64,000 bases of DNA from Sinorhizobium chiapasense (GTDB lineage: Bacteria > Pseudomonadota > Alphaproteobacteria > Rhizobiales > Rhizobiaceae): NCBI RefSeq assembly GCF_036488675.1, contig NZ_CP133151.1, positions 248,001-312,000 of the forward strand. Reading direction: 5' to 3'. Made by a program: the position numbers and the translations under genes. Numbering within the stretch: the first letter of the stretch is position 1; every line of letters starts with the position of its first letter. Below, piece by piece: positions 9,329 through 17,025 of this stretch. The notes beneath the pieces are model-generated. The model made no database searches. It saw nothing but the letters and a program-made list of their open reading frames with translations, and was not told the DNA's origin.

Positions 9329-9921
9329 GGTTTCCGTCTGAAGGAGCGCCTCGCCAAGAGGTTTGAAGAAGAGGTTCATTTTTTCAAGGGATGGCAGAAG
9401 GACAAGAAGGGTGTCGGTGCCGTCATCCCGACATCGACCCGTACCGCGCGGCGAATGGCGAGCGCCGTCAAACCGCGCTGCGGATTGCCGGTGCTGGAAT
9501 TCGGCGCCAAGACCGGGGCGATCACCAGGGCGATCCTGGCGCGGGGCGTCGAGCCGCGGCAGCTGGTCTCGGTCGAGTATTCCAGGAATTTCTATGACGG
9601 CCTGACGCAACGTTTTCCAGGCGTGGATTTCCGATTGGGCGACGCGTTTCAATTGGATCAGGTGCTCTCCGATCACCGAGGCGAACTGTTCGACTGTGTC
9701 GTCAGCGCCGTGCCGATGCTGAGTTTCCCCATGGAAAACGCGTGGCCCTGCTCGAAGATCTGCCTGCCCGCATTCCCGCCGGTCGGCCGGTCATCCGGAT
9801 CACCTATGGGCCGCCATCGCAGGTCATCAAGATCGCGGACCGGCATGTGGTTTGTCACTACGACTTCGTGGTTCGCAATATCCCGCCGGCACAGCTGTGG
9901 ACCTATCGGCGCTCCCGTTAA
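9329..9921 (+). pseudogene. pmtA: Phospholipid N-methyltransferase (PmtA-like), frameshifted
   Basis: Reads LKERLAKRFEEEVHFFKGW, then the SAM-binding region with LPVLEFGAKTGAITRAI (usual GxGTG changed to GAKTG), then FDCVVSAVPML. Near 9735 the frame shifts and continues as RVALLEDLPARIPAGRP and ITYGPPSQVIKI to PAQLWTYRRSR and stop. No intact start codon is seen in frame. PmtA makes phosphatidylcholine by methylating phosphatidylethanolamine; this copy is inactive. Bases 9061-9328 contain nothing recognisable. Confidence 0.85.
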
Positions 9922-10016
9922 GCCCAATTCGTGAATGCACTGCGACAATACGTGCGTTCTTCGCGCGCCGCCAAAGGCGTCAGCGTTTCTTTACTGAAGC
10001 AAAAAGGAATTGCGAT

Positions 10017-10407
10017 TTGGAGAAGTACGTCAGCGCCAAGCTTCATGGGATCCGGGTGACGGATGCCAAGCTGAACTATCATGGGTCGATCACAATCGAT
10101 GCGGATTTCTGCAGGGCCGCTCGAATATGTCGACATCTTGTACCAGATGTCCGGCGCTAGGATCAGCACCTAAGTGCTCTATGGCAACGCGGGTTCCAGA
10201 TGCTGTATCCTCAATGGCGCCGCCGCGCGCACCTGCCAGCGGCGAGACGAGATCATGATCGCCTCGAGCACCTTCTGCGAGGTTGACGACATCAGCAGTC
10301 TCAAGCCACGTGTCCTCGTATTCGATCCGGATCGGATTACCCATGAGGTGTTCCGCCGCCCCGACGGTTCGCTCGATCTGCCGGTCAACAGCGAGCTCGT
10401 CGTGTAG
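10017..10407 (+). pseudogene. panD: panD remnant (aspartate 1-decarboxylase)
   Basis: Opens with YVSAKLHGIRVTDAKLNY and HGSITIDADF, including the Gly-Ser self-cleavage site of PanD. Two frameshifts follow; the remaining frames give EYVDILYQMSGARIST and then LYGNAGSRCCILNGAAARTC and DEIMIASS. All parts of the protein are present but no single frame encodes it. The end merges into the virD4 remnant on the other strand. Confidence 0.8.
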
Positions 10408-11105
10408 GTGAAGGAACTGATCCACTCGGCGCGAAGCTCGGGATTGGCCACTTCCTCGAGCCATTCACGAATCGGCTGGTCGCCACCTTGGACACCATTG
10501 AGGACAGTCCCGTGATTTTTGTCCTTGTTACGTCAGGTTCTCCAATACCCAGGAGGTCACACCTGCAAACAGCGCGCGCCCCGGAAATCCAGTAAGCGTC
10601 ACCCTTCGGGGTGGGCAGAAGGGCTGCCGCGATGGAATTGATATCGATGTCGCGCTGGTGGGGGGCGATGGCGACGAAGTCGAGCGGATTATAGCATTCC
10701 GTGTCGCCGTTCTCGTCGGCCGGCGAGAAGCACAGCACGCGCGAGAACTTCGAGCGTTATCCGACCGTCGCCTCATATCGAGCACGACGATGCTGTCGGG
10801 CCAAAGCAGGCAGTTGGGGACGATCAGTGACGCGCCCTTGCCGGAACGCGGCGGGCCGATGACGAACCCGCCTACATCATCGCCACCAATCCAGAGCTTT
10901 TTGCCGCCGATGAGGTTGGGCTTCGGCAGCCGCCGTTTGCCGGAGCCGCGCTGGGTAAAGACCCTTGGAACCTTGATCAGGCTGCCGCCGATCTGGCCAA
11001 CGAACACGCCACCGGTGCGGGTGAGGCCGAGGGTGCGCGCCTCTGCCGCGCTTTGGCTGGGTTGCGCCGTGACCGTCGTTACCGCGCCCGTGACGGGATC
11101 GACCA
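10379..11105 (-). pseudogene. virD4: VirD4/TraG-type coupling protein remnant
   Basis: Minus-strand frames give GGDDVGGFVIGPPRSGKGAS, containing the Walker A motif GPPRSGKG, then LIVPNCLLWPDSIVVLD, LCFSPADENGDTECYNPLDF and, further on, VANPELRAEWISSFTYT. These are consecutive parts of a type IV secretion coupling ATPase. Several frameshifts and the missing C-terminal half make it a pseudogene. It lies directly after a virB10 remnant, the order expected for a former conjugation or secretion operon. Confidence 0.8.
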
Positions 11106-11560
11106 TCAAAATTGAACGGGCGCTGGCGGTATCGCCAGGTGCGGCGCATATTCCGCAGCACCACCCATCACGGAGAGCATGATCGCTGAGCCGAAGCGCT
11201 CCCCAGAAATGGTGTCGATCTTGCCGGTGAGGCCAGCCCGCCGGTCGGCGCCAGGCGAGGCGATCTCGACGGACAGGCCGTCGGAGCGAATGATCCACGA
11301 CCAGGCGACCAAGATCCGATTCTGGCCGCGCCCCAGACTGGACTTGTATTCTCCGACGTAACGCGTGCCCTCCGGGATGAGGATGCGGCCACCATCGAGG
11401 GAGCGCACGTCCTCGCGCACCTTGCAAGGCCGATATTAACAGCCGTTTCAAGAAAGCCGCGGATCATCGTCCCTTGAGCAACGAACGCGTCGGTGCGGTC
11501 GAAGCGGGTCGCCGTTCGTTTCTCGAATGGTATCATACGCGGCCAGCCGAAGGGGGCATT
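11106..11560 (-). pseudogene. virB10: VirB10 remnant (type IV secretion core complex)
   Basis: Frames read RMIPFEKRTATRFDRTDAF and GFLETAVN, then after a shift GGRILIPEGTRYVGEYKSS, GRGQNRILVAWSWIIRSDG and SGERFGSAIMLSV. This is the conserved C-terminal beta-barrel region of TrbI/VirB10. At least one frameshift near 11420 and absence of the N-terminal membrane anchor show it is nonfunctional. Confidence 0.8.
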
Positions 11561-11567
11561 GACCACA

Positions 11568-11897
11568 TCAGTTCACCTTCGTTACTCGACTTTGTCACTG
11601 CCTGACAGCGGCCGCTCATTTGGCGGGCAGCCCCAGGATATCGCGCGCTTCCTTAGATGTCGCTGGCTCATGTCCGAGAACATTGATGAACTGCCGAGCG
11701 CGCTCCACAAGCTGTCCATTGGTAGCGAAGACGCCTCGTCGTAGATATAGATTATCTTCAAGGCCTACACGGATGTTACCTCCAAGCAAGACCGACTGCG
11801 CTGCGATAGGATACTCGTTACGCCCCGTCCCGAGAGCGCCCCAATGAACCCGCTCCGGCAACAAGCCTTTCATGTAAGCAACTGTGTCAGGCGTCGC
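11568..11897 (-). pseudogene. BKACE C-terminal fragment (right copy of 330-bp inverted repeat)
   Basis: Encodes the last 93 residues of the BKACE protein of 4856-5764 with a few substitutions (for example RQFINVL for RQLINVL). Upstream of the match the frame runs into unrelated sequence, so this is a truncated duplicate. It is the inverse of 5483-5812. Bases 11898-12077 contain no gene I can identify. Confidence 0.9.
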
Positions 11898-12105
11898 TCT
11901 TTGTCGCAATCGAATAACGAAATGAGCACGATCATAAATATCGGCAAATGCGCGGGAAAATGACATCGCTTAGAGTGGGGAAATCCAAGAAGACGAATGA
12001 AATGAAAGCCAACCTCATGATTTGCCTTTGTGGACTCGCGGCAGTCTCGCGAGCAGAGCCTGCGGCCTCGATGATCGCGCAGGTTCCTCATTGCGGTTTG
12101 AAACT

Positions 12106-13476
12106 ATGTCGCTAACACAAGACGTTGCCAGTACGGTCGCCAGCCTCACCTACGACGAACTGCCGGCAGCAGTAGTCGACAAGACGAAGCTTCTCGTCCT
12201 CGACCATGTCGGCTGCATGATCGCGGGAAGCACTAGCCGCGGGGCGAGACAAATGACGCCCTATCTCGCGCGTCTCGATTCCGGTGGTCCCAGCACTGTT
12301 TTCGGCACGTCATTATGCTTCCATCCTGCCAATGCCGCTCATGCCAATGCCCACAGCGCCAGCATGCTTAGCCTGGATGATTCCTACGTCCTTTTCGGGC
12401 ATCCCGGCGCCTCCATTATCCCGGCTGCGCTCGCCGTTGCCGAAGAGGTAAACAGCTCCGGCAAGGAGCTGATCGCCGCGATTGTCGGTGGCTATGAAAT
12501 GTCGCTGCGCCTTGGCACGGCCATGCGGCCTACCGAAGATCGCGCCCGCCACGTCAACGGTCTTGCGACTTGGCAGATTTTCGGCGCCTGCACGGCAACA
12601 AGCCTGTTGCACCGATTCAGCGCCGTGCAAATCGCCGATGCTTACGGACTGACGCCGATGCATGCTCCGCTTCCCTTTGGACGCAAATTCCAATCCCGGC
12701 CGATGAGCTTTTTGAAGAACAATTACGGTTGGGCGAGCAAGGGGGCCATCACTGCTGTTGACCTTGTGCGCGAGGGCTTCCACGGGAACCGCACCATCTT
12801 CGACGGCGACGACGGCTTCTGGGCCATGGCCGGTTCCGACCGCTTTGAACCCCAGAACATGCTTGACCGGTGGGGAGAACGTTACTTCATCCTTGAGACC
12901 GGCTTCAAACCTTATGGCGTCTGCCGCTGGATCCACACCGCGATCGACTGCCTGCGCGCGCTGCAGACACGCCATCGTTTCGGCCATGCCGACATCAGGG
13001 GCATTGATGTCGAAACCGTGAGCCAGTTCGTTCGTGACTTTGATGGCCCCTGGCCGCAATCCACCATCGAGGCGGCATTTCATATCCCCTATGCGCTCGC
13101 TCTCGAACTGCACGACAAGTCCTCCGCGACCGGCCTCCGCGAAGACGACCTGGCTGACGAAGGTGTTAAACAAACCGCGGCACGGACCAGCCTTTCAACC
13201 CTCGCCGGTGCCGATGAGAAATTTTATGCGGAAAGGCTCCTGCCGGCCCGCGTCAGCGTCACCCTTCAGAATGGCAAAACGCTTTCCGCCCAGGCCGACG
13301 TTCCAACCGGCGCCCCCGGCGGGCCCGCTTTTGGACAGGCGGAAGTAGAAACGAAGTTCCTCGCGCTGGCTAGCCCCGTCATCGGCGGTATCAAGGCCGC
13401 GCGTCTGAAGGAGGCCCTCCTTGAATTGGAGGGCCTCTCCACCCGCGACGCACTGAAGCCTTGCACCATGACGTGA
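12106..13476 (+). CDS. MmgE/PrpD family protein (copy 1)
   Basis: 456 residues of the MmgE/PrpD family, which contains 2-methylcitrate dehydratase, cis-aconitate decarboxylase and iminodisuccinate epimerase. The N-terminal all-helical domain is residues about 1-270, with LLVLDHVGCMIAGS and the HPGASIIPAALAVAEE segment; the C-terminal alpha/beta lid follows from KPYGVCRWIHTAID. No prpB or prpC is nearby, so methylcitrate catabolism is unlikely, and pairing with an aminotransferase suggests a dehydratase or epimerase acting on an amino-acid-derived acid (inference). ATG 12106 is preferred over upstream in-frame starts because family similarity begins there. A perfect 10-bp-arm hairpin lies inside the 3' end (13411-13437). 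The upstream region differs from copy 2 and lacks its palindrome. Confidence 0.88.
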   Translation: MSLTQDVASTVASLTYDELPAAVVDKTKLLVLDHVGCMIAGSTSRGARQMTPYLARLDSGGPSTVFGTSLCFHPANAAHANAHSASMLSLDDSYVLFGHPGASIIPAALAVAEEVNSSGKELIAAIVGGYEMSLRLGTAMRPTEDRARHVNGLATWQIFGACTATSLLHRFSAVQIADAYGLTPMHAPLPFGRKFQSRPMSFLKNNYGWASKGAITAVDLVREGFHGNRTIFDGDDGFWAMAGSDRFEPQNMLDRWGERYFILETGFKPYGVCRWIHTAIDCLRALQTRHRFGHADIRGIDVETVSQFVRDFDGPWPQSTIEAAFHIPYALALELHDKSSATGLREDDLADEGVKQTAARTSLSTLAGADEKFYAERLLPARVSVTLQNGKTLSAQADVPTGAPGGPAFGQAEVETKFLALASPVIGGIKAARLKEALLELEGLSTRDALKPCTMT

Positions 13477-13553
13477 TCTCCGCACGGGTGCAAGACCGCA
13501 AACAGGCGGCACCCCTTCTTCACACCGCAAACCAATCAGCATGAGGTTGCAAA

Positions 13554-14921
13554 ATGTCCTCTCAGAGTATCGTCCCAGCGAAATCCGTTCAGAAAGGATC
13601 TTCCGAGAAGTTCGTCTACGCCAACGCACGCGGGGTCACCGAAACGTTCAATGTGTCGCATGGGAAAGGTATCTTCTTCTGGGATACCAACGGCAAGCGC
13701 TATTTCGACGGTTCCTCCGGCGCGGTCGTTGCCAATCTCGGCCACGGGAATGAGCGCGTCCGCGATGCGATGATCGATCAGGCCAATCGCATCAGCTATG
13801 TAATCCGTACGGCATTTACCAGTGAATCAACCGATACGCTCCGAAAGTTGATCGCGGACCTCGCCGGACCTGGATTCGATCAGACTTTTCTCGTTTCCGG
13901 CGGTTCGGAAGCAGTCGAATCCGCCATCAAGCTCGCGCGCCAATACGCGGTGGTCAGCGGACAGCCGAAACGCCGGAAAATCCTTGCGCGCTTGCCAGGA
14001 TATCACGGCGCGACGCTTGGCGCCGCTGCTGTCACCGGCGATCCTGACCGGGATGAGATTTTCGGCCCGATCATGCAGATAATGCCTAAGGTGCCAGCGC
14101 CACTGAGCTATCGCCTCCCTGAAGGCTTTGATGTCAGTTCCTATGCCGACTACTGCGCGGACGCGCTCGAGCAACAGATTCTTGCGGAAGGTGAGGAGAC
14201 GGTGCTCGCCTTCATCATGGAGCCGGTCGGCGGTATCGCAACCGGCGCCTTAGTTGCGCCGGATAGTTATTATTCCAAAGTCCGGGAGATTTGCGATCGC
14301 CATGGCGTGCTGCTAATCTTCGATGAGGTGATGTGTGGCGCCGGCCGAACCGGAACCTTCCTTGCCGCTCATCATTGGCCAAGCGCCCTGCCCGACATCG
14401 TCGTCTGCGCCAAAGGTTTGAGCGCCGGCTATACGCCGCTTGGTGCCATGATCGCTCCCAACAGGATATTCGACAAGGTCGCCGAATCCGGCGGTTTTTT
14501 ACACGGCCACACCTACTGCGGAAATCCCCTCTCCTCGGCGATTGGTGTCGCGGTTCTCAAGGAGATGCTCGAGCACGATCTGATGGGCAATGCCAAGCGG
14601 ATGGGCGTCGTGCTGCGCCGAAAGCTCAACGCGCTGAAGGATCAGAGCACCACCATTGGTGACGTACGGGGTATGGGCCTCCTCAACGCGGTTGAGATCG
14701 TTGAGGACCAGGCAACCAAGGCAATTTATCCTCAGGCATCCTATCGAGTTTCGGAGATCGCTCGCGAACTTGGGCTTCACATCTACGCGCGCCGCACCGC
14801 CAGCGGAAAGTTTGGGGAATGGTTCATGGCAGCTCCTCCGCTCATTACAACCGAGCCGGAAATCGACCTCTTCATAGAGCTTCTCACTGAGACGTTCCGA
14901 GTTTTTGAGAGCAAGAGTTGA
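13554..14921 (+). CDS. Class III (omega) aminotransferase (copy 1)
   Basis: 455 residues, fold-type I PLP enzyme of class III. Landmarks are the phosphate-binding GGSEAVESAIK at 116-126, YHGAT at 150-154, D257 in IFDEVMCGAGRTG that holds the pyridine nitrogen, and the Schiff-base K287 in VVCAKGLSAGYTPLG. Such enzymes transfer terminal amino groups of omega-amino acids, beta-alanine, diamines or 2,2-dialkylglycines. It follows the PrpD-like gene by 77 bp with GAGG seven bases before ATG, so the two are probably one transcript. Substrate unknown. A beta-amino acid to beta-keto acid step feeding the BKACE enzyme is an attractive but untested link. Confidence 0.9.
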   Translation: MSSQSIVPAKSVQKGSSEKFVYANARGVTETFNVSHGKGIFFWDTNGKRYFDGSSGAVVANLGHGNERVRDAMIDQANRISYVIRTAFTSESTDTLRKLIADLAGPGFDQTFLVSGGSEAVESAIKLARQYAVVSGQPKRRKILARLPGYHGATLGAAAVTGDPDRDEIFGPIMQIMPKVPAPLSYRLPEGFDVSSYADYCADALEQQILAEGEETVLAFIMEPVGGIATGALVAPDSYYSKVREICDRHGVLLIFDEVMCGAGRTGTFLAAHHWPSALPDIVVCAKGLSAGYTPLGAMIAPNRIFDKVAESGGFLHGHTYCGNPLSSAIGVAVLKEMLEHDLMGNAKRMGVVLRRKLNALKDQSTTIGDVRGMGLLNAVEIVEDQATKAIYPQASYRVSEIARELGLHIYARRTASGKFGEWFMAAPPLITTEPEIDLFIELLTETFRVFESKS

Positions 14922-15125
14922 TAACGCGGCCGCCTATCAATAGTTTGCTGATGCAATCCATGTTGGCCGGTGTGCAGGAGCCAATCCCTCTGGCGTCATC
15001 GAACCAGCGAGGACTATTCGTGCCAAAGACGTCTATGGTGCAACAGTCCGCGTTAGCACGAACGGCACCAGCTGAAAGAACCGCCCCAAAAGCTACCAAA
15101 TGAGGTAGTCGCCGCACGACGTGGG

Positions 15126-16547
15126 ATGGCTTCGTCAAAGGTTGAAACAATGTACAAAAAGGTTGAAATAATGCACAAGAAGACCGTCGACATTGTCATC
15201 ATCAATGGTGATATTTTTACCGGTGACAGAAGTCAGCCTCACTATAGACCGGGGGCCATTGCGATTTCTGATGGCGTGATTGTAGGGATCGGTCACGAGC
15301 AAGAGATTCTGTCGGAGTATGATGCAGCGCGCAAGGTCGACGCTCAGGGCGCTATGGTCCACCCGGGCTTCATTGAAACTCATCTGCATTCGACCGGGAT
15401 GGCCTATCACGGCGCGCCTTTCTCGCCGCTCTCAGGCACTGCCAGCAAAGTGAATTACTCGAGCATGAAAGCGGAGACGGACCCCGACATCACCGCAGCT
15501 TATACAGCCGCGGCCGCTTGCTCGATGCTACAACGCGGCTTCACCCTTTACTTCGAGTCAGGGACCGTCTTCGAAACCGATGTGTTTGCCGAGACAATGA
15601 CCAGGTGCGGCGTGCGGGGAATGGTGACCGCACCATGGGGATGGGACGATATGTCCAACATGACCGATGGATATGGGTTAAACGAGACGCTTATGCGGCG
15701 TGCGCCATCGGATGCGAGGCGGGTTATCGATCAGTGCAAGCATGAACTTGCGCGCAATGAGGACGACAACGCATTAGTACGCGGATATGTCGGTCTACAG
15801 GGAGGGTCGAGCAGCACAGACGAGCTCATCCAGGAAGCGGTGAGACTCGCCACCGAATCGAACGCGATCTTTTGGCAGCACCAAGCCTTCGACCCCGTCT
15901 CCGATGCGGAAGAGCGAAGGAAGTATGGTGACGCGGGAACGGTCCGAATGAGCCGGCTCGGAGGCCTTGGGCCTAACACGACGCTCGCGCATATGAACAT
16001 GCTTGACGAACCGGACATCGAGCTCATCCTGGCGACGAAGCCGGGCCTGTCCTGGTGCCCCAACAATGCGATGGTCCATCGGATTACTCCACCGCATAAA
16101 TGCTGGTTCCCACATCTCTACCGAAAAGGGGTAAGTATCTCGCTCGGTGTCGACACAACCATGATCCATCCAATCGGGATCGCGGGCCTCATGGGCCTCT
16201 ATCTGTCGAGACTGGTTGGGGACAGCCTTAGTGACTCCGATCCATTCTACATGCAGACGATCGATGCTGCAAGAAACGTAGGCCTCGGCGACAGGCTGGG
16301 CAGCCTGACCGTCGGCAAGCGCGCTGATGTTGTCATACGGGAAGCTCGCGACATCACCCATTACTCCTGGCGCGACGATATGGGCATCCTGTTGTCACTG
16401 TCGTCGTCGATGATCCCGGTCGACACAGTTCTCATCGATGGCAAGGTCGTAATGGAAAAGGGCCGCCTCACGACAATGGATCAGGATGAAATCCTTGCCG
16501 AAGCCATGCACCAGCGAGATCTTTTGGCCAACAGGCTCTCCGCCTGA
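15126..16547 (+). CDS. Amidohydrolase-superfamily protein (TrzA/AtzA/SsnA-like)
   Basis: 473 residues. An N-terminal small beta domain (DIVIINGDIFTGD) precedes the metal-binding H86-x-H88 in HPGFIETHLHS. Later metal or catalytic candidates are H in FWQHQAFD, H in TLAHMNML and D in LGVDTTM, and the protein ends with the usual GKRADVVI and VLIDGKVVMEKG beta segments. Members deaminate or dechlorinate heterocycles and related ring compounds. The usual HxxE motif appears as HQAF, so chemistry may differ from guanine deaminase. Three in-frame ATGs (15126, 15150, 15171) lie in a 21-bp tandem duplication, so the true start is uncertain. It lies 204 bp after the aminotransferase on the same strand and may be transcribed with it. 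Confidence 0.87.
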   Translation: MASSKVETMYKKVEIMHKKTVDIVIINGDIFTGDRSQPHYRPGAIAISDGVIVGIGHEQEILSEYDAARKVDAQGAMVHPGFIETHLHSTGMAYHGAPFSPLSGTASKVNYSSMKAETDPDITAAYTAAAACSMLQRGFTLYFESGTVFETDVFAETMTRCGVRGMVTAPWGWDDMSNMTDGYGLNETLMRRAPSDARRVIDQCKHELARNEDDNALVRGYVGLQGGSSSTDELIQEAVRLATESNAIFWQHQAFDPVSDAEERRKYGDAGTVRMSRLGGLGPNTTLAHMNMLDEPDIELILATKPGLSWCPNNAMVHRITPPHKCWFPHLYRKGVSISLGVDTTMIHPIGIAGLMGLYLSRLVGDSLSDSDPFYMQTIDAARNVGLGDRLGSLTVGKRADVVIREARDITHYSWRDDMGILLSLSSSMIPVDTVLIDGKVVMEKGRLTTMDQDEILAEAMHQRDLLANRLSA

Positions 16548-17025
16548 GTATGCGTCACCGAGCTCGAACTCAGGAAAAATGGTCTGCGACCCTTCGATGC
16601 TGACTGTCGCATGTTCCGCCCCGTGGACGCATGCGTCACAGCATGCTCCACCACACGCCCTTTGATCGGCGCAACGGTCAAGTCGTCGACGCTTGGCCGT
16701 TCACACCCTTCAGCTGCCCTAGGTGGCGTGGGTCGTCGTTACTGAGTGGGGGTCACTTCTACGCTGCCGACGGCTCGCGACGTGTAAAGATATATGAAGC
16801 CACTTCAACAATCGCGAAACGGTTTGATGCTCCGCTGTCCACCTTTTTGAATTTTCCCTTCAAAATGTATAACGCCAGTCATCTGTAATTCTTACTTCGA
16901 GTGGAATATGTACTCTGTCATATGGCAGGTTCACATAAACGACTGAATAAATCTCCGAAAATTCAGACTATTTCCAAGAGAAGACGGGTAGCATTCTCCG
17001 CACAACTATGTGGCTGGAGAAAGCA
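16548..17025 (+). promoter_or_regulatory. AT-rich upstream region of the NRPS-PKS gene
   Basis: 478 bp without a gene. From about 16790 the sequence becomes distinctly AT-rich, unlike its surroundings. TTGAAT (16847) and TATAAC (16868) could form a -35/-10 pair, but the 15-bp spacing is short. No nod box and no TGGC-N8-TGC type sigma-54 element were found by eye. Confidence 0.35.

Larger units (their letters stand above)
12078..14992 (+). repeat. 2915-bp direct repeat, copy 1
   Basis: Apparently identical to 47625-50539 (offset 35547); all overlapping frames translate identically in both. It begins 28 bp before the MmgE/PrpD start codon and ends 71 bp after the aminotransferase stop. The sequences diverge sharply at both ends. 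Confidence 0.95.

Noticed and set aside
10178..10407. Short frame MLYGNAGSR... as an independent gene
   Set aside because: It is the C-terminal part of the frameshifted panD, running into virD4 antisense sequence.
11170..11580. CRISPR array or tRNA genes anywhere in the window
   Set aside because: No regularly spaced short repeats and no cloverleaf-like sequences with a TTCGAATC-type T loop were recognised by eye; the dispersed repeats are IS-derived or segmental duplications.
12313..13173. Long antisense open frame (286 codons) inside MmgE/PrpD, repeated in copy 2
   Set aside because: Shadow frame caused by GC-rich codon bias of the sense gene; no ribosome binding site or family match.
16905..16945. 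Possible NifA site or sigma-54 promoter (TGT and TGGCAGG motifs) before the NRPS-PKS
   Set aside because: No TGT-N10-ACA spacing and no GG-N10-GC pair; motif parts occur at wrong distances.
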